Shown here in pieces: positions 11,701 through 15,554 of a DNA stretch of 15,554 bases. Positions within the stretch are counted from its first letter, which is position 1, and the number at the start of each line of letters is the position of its first letter. Source of the stretch: an uncultured Alphaproteobacteria bacterium (GTDB lineage: Bacteria; Pseudomonadota; Alphaproteobacteria; Rs-D84); contig CALCEG010000033.1 in assembly GCA_937900435.1 (NCBI GenBank), positions 1 through 15,554 of the forward strand. Direction: 5' to 3'. A model generated the notes under the pieces. It did no database searches. It saw only the letters and a program-made list of their open reading frames with translations, and was not told the origin of the DNA. The position numbers and the translations under genes are program-made.

Positions 11701-12958
11701 ACGCAATGCGCGGAATCATCCTGAATCACAAATTAAACAAATAATAAAGTCTATTATTGAATTTGGTTTTAATAATCCAATCCTGATTGATGAACATGGC
11801 GAGATTATTGCCGGCCACGGCAGATATATCGCCGCAAAACAAATGGGGCTTGGCAGCGTTCCCACTATCACACTTTCACACCTGAACGAAAAGCAAAAAC
11901 GAGCATACAGATTAGCAGATAATAAAATCGCCGAAAATGGAGGTTGGAATCTGGAACTGTTGCAATTGGAAATCAAAGATTTAGAACAAATATGTGCGGG
12001 CGAACTAGATATACGCATAACTGGCTTTAACGATGCCGAACTAGATCAAATAATCAATCTGGGCGACACCGTTCCTGCAGACCCAAAAGCCAACTACATA
12101 CCGTTTATACCCGAAGATGAAATAGTGTCTGTGCTTGGCGACATTTGGCAAATTGGCCCGCACAGAATTATTTGTGGCAACAGTTTAGAAGAATCTACTT
12201 TTAATCAACTAATGGACGGAGCGGTGGCAAATACTGTTTTGCAAGATCCGCCATACAATGTAAAAATCAATGGGCATGTCTGCGGTTCGGGCGCAATACA
12301 CCACAAAGAGTTCGCAATGGCATCGGGCGAGATGTCAGTGGAAGAATTTATCAGTTTCCTGAAACAAAACTTTTTTCTGTGCAAGGCACACTCTAAGACC
12401 AGCGCCCTGCACTATAACTTTATGGACTGGCGCCACATATCGGAAATTATGACCGCAGGAAATGCCGTATTTGATGAATTTATCAATATGTGCGTATGGG
12501 TAAAAAAGACTGGTGGCATGGGTTCACTGTATCGCAGTCAGCACGAATTATGCTTTATATTCCGCAACGGTAAGAAAAGCCATATGAATAACGTGCAACT
12601 GGGCAAACATGGCCGATATCGCACTAATGTATGGCAATATGCGGGTGCAAATTCATTTGGGCAACACAAAGGCGACCTGAAACTGCACCCAACCGTCAAA
12701 CCTGTTGAGATGTTGCGTGATGCAATACTGGATTGCACGCCGCGTGGCGGAATTGTTCTGGATTCGTTCTTGGGTTCGGGCAGCACACTGATTGCCGCAC
12801 AACAAGCGGGACGCGTTTGCCGGGGCATTGAATTAGAACCGATATACATAGACACGACCATCCGGCGATTCCAAGAGTTATTTGGAATTGATGCAATACA
12901 CGTACAATCCGGCCAGACATACAATCAAAAATTGGCAAACAAAAGGGGCGCTAAATGA
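11648..12958 (+). CDS. Phage-type ParB-domain / N6-adenine DNA methyltransferase
   Basis: A 436-residue fusion common in prophages of Alphaproteobacteria. Residues about 6-100 are a ParB/Srx-like N-terminal domain (NARNHPESQI, NNPILIDEHGEIIAGHGRY with the GHGR box at 57-60). Residues about 160-420 are a beta-class DNA methyltransferase: the catalytic DPPY (200-203) precedes the SAM-binding DSFLGSGST (372-380), and HPTVKPVEML (347-356) is the conserved motif just before it. DPPY points to N6-adenine methylation; the recognition sequence cannot be read. No restriction gene is adjacent, so it is an orphan, probably protecting phage DNA or marking it for regulation. The stop overlaps the next start by 4 nt (ATGA), so it is in one operon with the DUF5681 and terminase genes. 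Family assignment is sure. Confidence 0.92.
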   Translation: MNDLEIKNINIGQIHGYERNARNHPESQIKQIIKSIIEFGFNNPILIDEHGEIIAGHGRYIAAKQMGLGSVPTITLSHLNEKQKRAYRLADNKIAENGGWNLELLQLEIKDLEQICAGELDIRITGFNDAELDQIINLGDTVPADPKANYIPFIPEDEIVSVLGDIWQIGPHRIICGNSLEESTFNQLMDGAVANTVLQDPPYNVKINGHVCGSGAIHHKEFAMASGEMSVEEFISFLKQNFFLCKAHSKTSALHYNFMDWRHISEIMTAGNAVFDEFINMCVWVKKTGGMGSLYRSQHELCFIFRNGKKSHMNNVQLGKHGRYRTNVWQYAGANSFGQHKGDLKLHPTVKPVEMLRDAILDCTPRGGIVLDSFLGSGSTLIAAQQAGRVCRGIELEPIYIDTTIRRFQELFGIDAIHVQSGQTYNQKLANKRGAK

Positions 12959-13329
12959 CAGATAAAAAAGATAAAGTCGGTTATATGAGTCCGCCTAAAC
13001 ACACCCGTTTTCGCCCCGGCCAATCTGGCAATCCATATGGTCGCAAGAAAGGCAGCATTAACACACTGACATTGTTAGAAATGGCGTTGAACGAACAAGT
13101 AAATGTGGATTCAGTTGCAGGCACACGACAAATTACTAAAAAACAGGCAATTATGTTACAACTGGTCAATCAATCGGCCAAAGGCGACCTGAAAGCCACC
13201 GCCCAAATATTACCATTGATGCAACAGCTGGATTCGCGTAATGAATCACTGGACAAGCAGCACAATGCCATTTCCAGTGATGATCAGGCAATTATTCGGG
13301 GATTTATAAATGGACGAAAGAATAAATGA
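12955..13329 (+). CDS. DUF5681-family protein, candidate small terminase partner
   Basis: A 124-residue protein. The N-terminal signature RFRPGQSGNPYGR (18-30) followed by KKGS is the hallmark of DUF5681, a family almost always encoded directly before phage large terminase genes. The rest is helical (LTLLEMALNEQVN, KKQAIMLQLVNQSAKGDLKATAQIL). By position and size it may play the part of the small terminase subunit, which recognises the packaging start on phage DNA, but this role is not proven for the family. It starts within the stop of the methyltransferase (ATGA) and its own end overlaps the terminase start by 20 nt, so all three are co-translated. Confidence 0.85.
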   Translation: MTDKKDKVGYMSPPKHTRFRPGQSGNPYGRKKGSINTLTLLEMALNEQVNVDSVAGTRQITKKQAIMLQLVNQSAKGDLKATAQILPLMQQLDSRNESLDKQHNAISSDDQAIIRGFINGRKNK

Positions 13330-14755
13330 TTTAGAATTCTTGCGCGCGTTGTTGCGGTCAGACTTTAAATCCTTTGCGATTAAGGTGTTTAACGAGGTGT
13401 CCGCAGGTGCACAATATCTGGATAATTGGCACGTGGATGTCGTGTGCAATGAAATCGAACAGATGATAAGCGGTGATAATAATCGCCTGATTGTGAATAT
13501 ACCGCCACGAAATATGAAGTCTATTATCTGTTCGGTGGCATTGCCGGCATATTTACTGGGACTGAATCCACAAACACAAATTATATGCGTCAGTTATGCG
13601 GATGAACTGACCAAGAAATTTGCCAATGACTGTCGCACTGTGATGGAAACCGCTTGGTATAGCGACATGTTCCCTGGAACCAAGATTGACCACAGACGCA
13701 GCGCAACCATGGACTTTCAAACCACACGGGGTGGCGGGCGATTTTCAACAACCATAAACGGAACCTTGACTGGGCGTGGTGGCGACTGGATTATCATAGA
13801 TGACCCATTAAAGGCATCGGACGGTCTGTCAGACGTTTTGCGCAACAAAGTGAACGATTGGTATGCAACGACACTCTATTCGCGTTTGAACAATAAAAAC
13901 ACTGGCAAGATACTGGTTATTATGCAACGTCTGCATCAAAGTGATTTGACGGGGTATTTACTGGAAAAACAATCTGGCTTTCGTCATATCACGATACCAA
14001 TGATTGCGGAAGGCAATGAAGATGGGTCATACACTGACAAGTTTGGATACAGACACGACATTGCCCGTCATGCTGGTGAACTGCTGCATCCAGAACGTGA
14101 AGATATGAACTCTGTCGCACATTTGCGTCAGACACTGGGGGAATATGCCTTTGCAGGACAATATCAACAACGCCCTGTTCCAAAAGATGGCGGTTTGGTT
14201 AAACGGTCTTGGTTACATTTTTATAACGAATTGCCCCAGCGCTTCAAGCATATCTTTCTGTCATGGGATACTGCGTCTAAGACCGGTATTACAAACGCAT
14301 ATTCGGCATGCGCTATATTCGGTGTTGGAATTGACAATCGTGTGTACCTTCTGGCTGTGGAGCGTGGACGGCTGGAATATCCTGCCCTGTTAAAGCGTGT
14401 GGCTGAATTACACACCCAAACACAACAAGCGCATGGCAACTGCCCGACAACAACACTGATTGAAGACGCGTCATCTGGTACCGCATTGATACAACAGTTA
14501 CGCGCCCAACACAGGATGAGTGTTGAACCAATCAAACCGATATCAGACAAAGAATCCCGTTTAAACTCAACAACGGCCTATATCCAAAACGGGACGATTG
14601 TGTTTCCGAATACAGCCGGCGCATGGTGGCCAGATTTTTTGGACGAATTGCTGACATTCCCAGCATCAACATTTAAAGATCAATGTGATGCATTTTCGCA
14701 AGGCATCGGCCATATTGATGGCCTATACCTCAGCGCCCGCCGTGGGTATTTTTAA
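13310..14755 (+). CDS. terL: Phage terminase large subunit
   Basis: A 481-residue DNA-packaging motor with ATPase and nuclease domains. The ATPase part has NIPPRNMKS (63-71) as a Walker A variant in which the usual Gly before Lys is Met, and WIIIDDP (160-166) as Walker B with Asp164 and Asp165; CVSYADEL (93-100) is the conserved adenine-side strand. The nuclease part shows its acidic residues: Asp320 in FLSWDTASKTG, Glu385/Asp386 in LIEDASSG, and Asp457/Asp460 near the end. Length and ends are normal, so the gene appears intact. It starts inside the DUF5681 frame with only a weak ribosome site (GGGGAT). Unusually, the next gene is convergent 8 bases downstream and no portal gene follows, so the phage morphogenesis block is missing or displaced. 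Confidence 0.95.
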   Translation: MDERINDLEFLRALLRSDFKSFAIKVFNEVSAGAQYLDNWHVDVVCNEIEQMISGDNNRLIVNIPPRNMKSIICSVALPAYLLGLNPQTQIICVSYADELTKKFANDCRTVMETAWYSDMFPGTKIDHRRSATMDFQTTRGGGRFSTTINGTLTGRGGDWIIIDDPLKASDGLSDVLRNKVNDWYATTLYSRLNNKNTGKILVIMQRLHQSDLTGYLLEKQSGFRHITIPMIAEGNEDGSYTDKFGYRHDIARHAGELLHPEREDMNSVAHLRQTLGEYAFAGQYQQRPVPKDGGLVKRSWLHFYNELPQRFKHIFLSWDTASKTGITNAYSACAIFGVGIDNRVYLLAVERGRLEYPALLKRVAELHTQTQQAHGNCPTTTLIEDASSGTALIQQLRAQHRMSVEPIKPISDKESRLNSTTAYIQNGTIVFPNTAGAWWPDFLDELLTFPASTFKDQCDAFSQGIGHIDGLYLSARRGYF

Positions 14756-14763
14756 TCCGTATA

Positions 14764-15102
14764 TCACAGTTCCACTACCTCTTCAGGGATATCTGCGCTG
14801 GACACGTCGGTGATGTCATCAAATGGGATTTTAGTTTTGACTATGGTGATGTATCGGTATTCGGGGTCTATGCGGGTGACCATGCCCGTTATGGTGTCAT
14901 AGGCATCGGTCCGGTAAAATTGCACCGTTATCATCATGCCCTTTTTAGCCAGCCCGAGTTTCCGGGACAGTCGTTCTGCGGCATCGCCAATCAATTCCCG
15001 TCTGGGCTCAACCACCCGATTTTTAGCCAGCACCATCGCATAGTACCCACGCAGGGCCGCAAAAGGCATAAACTGTTTTGCACGTGCGGTATTGTCAGCC
15101 AT
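14764..15102 (-). CDS. YolD-like protein
   Basis: A 112-residue member of the YolD-like family, small proteins encoded with UvrX-type Y-family polymerases, mostly in Firmicutes and their phages. The signature RAKQFMPFAALRGYY (7-21) is clear, followed by a helical segment with LIGDAAERLSRKLG and a beta-rich half (MITVQFY, DTITGMVTRID, YITIVKTKIPFDDI). Its molecular function is not established; in other cases it is proposed to help the polymerase, like UmuD with UmuC. ATG 15102 is chosen because GGGGGA lies 4 nt upstream; an upstream TTG at 15114 is less likely. The start overlaps the polymerase stop by 8 nt (ATGGCTGA), so the two are translationally coupled. Confidence 0.85.
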   Translation of the reverse strand: MADNTARAKQFMPFAALRGYYAMVLAKNRVVEPRRELIGDAAERLSRKLGLAKKGMMITVQFYRTDAYDTITGMVTRIDPEYRYITIVKTKIPFDDITDVSSADIPEEVVEL

Positions 15103-15554
15103 TGTGTCCCCCAACCAAAGTGTTACGTTTGCGACCGGTGGACTTCTCGTGATAATTTATGCCACGCAGGACGGCATTCTTGCCAAATTTCCCCTTGATA
15201 TCCAGCAATGCGTGTTGCAGTTTGCTTTCGCGTTCGTCCGCCGTTGTATCCGCAAATAAATCCAGTTGCAGATGCACCGTATCCGCATCAACCAGGTTCC
15301 CCAGTCCAACCGTCAGTTTATGTATCGGCGTGCGTTTGTCGGTCGTTTCCCTATACAGGCGCACAAAGTCCGCCACCAATGTCTTGTAAGACGATGTGTG
15401 CGCTGGCAGGCGACGACTACCCCCGGTTGGGTGCCGCATATCCCGTGAATACCCCACAGCCAGCGATATTTCATCCGCCACCAGGTTCTTTTCCACCAAT
15501 TCCAAGACCAGATTGTCCACCATTTCCTGCATCACAATCTGTGCGTCGTCAAAG
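15095..15554 (-). CDS. UvrX-like Y-family DNA polymerase (ImpB/MucB/SamB), partial
   Basis: The C-terminal 152 residues of a Y-family translesion polymerase; the frame stays open to the window edge (reading FDDAQIV before the in-frame GTG at 15535), so the start and catalytic palm lie outside. What is visible is the little-finger domain: ADEISLAVGYSRD, VRLYRETTDKRTPIHKLTVG, and the ending GKNAVLRGINY then VGGHNG, which matches UvrX/YqjW-type proteins. QLDLF within LQLDLFAD is a canonical beta-clamp binding motif. It would copy past DNA damage at the replication fork. It forms a pair with the YolD-like gene. Both genes have a Firmicutes flavour in an otherwise Gram-negative setting, which suggests transfer by a mobile element. 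Confidence 0.88.
   Translation of the reverse strand, partial: FDDAQIVMQEMVDNLVLELVEKNLVADEISLAVGYSRDMRHPTGGSRRLPAHTSSYKTLVADFVRLYRETTDKRTPIHKLTVGLGNLVDADTVHLQLDLFADTTADERESKLQHALLDIKGKFGKNAVLRGINYHEKSTGRKRNTLVGGHNG

Noticed and set aside
11648..12958. Chromosome-partitioning ParB or a complete restriction-modification system
   Set aside because: The ParB part is only the N-terminal nuclease-like fold fused to a methyltransferase, there is no ParA, and no restriction gene is adjacent.
1..15554. CRISPR array or insertion sequence
   Set aside because: No regularly spaced short repeats with unique spacers were seen, and no transposase or integrase gene is recognisable.

Overview
The window looks like a piece of a low-GC, Gram-negative, probably host-associated alphaproteobacterial chromosome. 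The signs are lipoprotein signals, a YegD-type Hsp70, an S66 (MccF-like) peptidase, textbook sigma-70 promoters, short rho-independent terminators and TGA used as a stop. The assignment to Alphaproteobacteria is an inference from gene types and style; no rRNA is present. The right third is richer in GC and phage-like.

Layout. (1) 1-2260: a minus-strand GH24 lysozyme-like lipoprotein with TPR repeats and a C-terminal membrane segment, a META-domain lipoprotein, and tRNA-Glu(UUC) with a consensus promoter and terminator. (2) 2260-3560: a patchy region with inverted and direct copies of the tRNA-Glu 3' end, three terminator hairpins, and two 52-bp related palindromes that bracket one orphan gene. 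(3) 3559-4583: a transglutaminase-like cysteine hydrolase gene whose promoter suggests a leaderless mRNA, divergent from a 73-residue protein. (4) 4726-6572: a self-contained two-gene operon with its own promoter and terminator. It encodes a 180-residue protein whose tail carries three XYG motifs (LYG, KYG, KYG) and a radical SAM/SPASM enzyme. This is the most interesting part of the window: it resembles a ribosomal-peptide maturation system of the splicease (XYG to alpha-keto-beta-amino acid) type. An MccF-like peptidase lies convergently next to it. (5) 7838-9571: a YegD-like Hsp70 ATPase gene bracketed by 68-bp direct repeats. (6) 9591-15554: accessory and phage-like DNA: a HEPN-motif TIGR02391/Ymh protein, an autoinhibited Fic protein, a ParB-adenine methyltransferase fusion, a DUF5681 protein, a large terminase, then convergent YolD and UvrX-like Y-family polymerase genes. 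No portal or capsid gene follows the terminase.

How the genes may work together. The 180-residue protein and the SPASM enzyme are 8 nt apart and are very likely substrate and maturase. The methyltransferase, DUF5681 and terminase genes overlap by a few bases and form one phage packaging operon. Ymh and Fic each have their own promoter and look like defence or addiction cargo at the edge of the phage-like block. YolD and UvrX overlap by 8 nt and form an error-prone repair pair. Two separate single genes (2597-3226 and 7961-9250) are each framed by a different repeat pair, which suggests repeated small insertions into this region.
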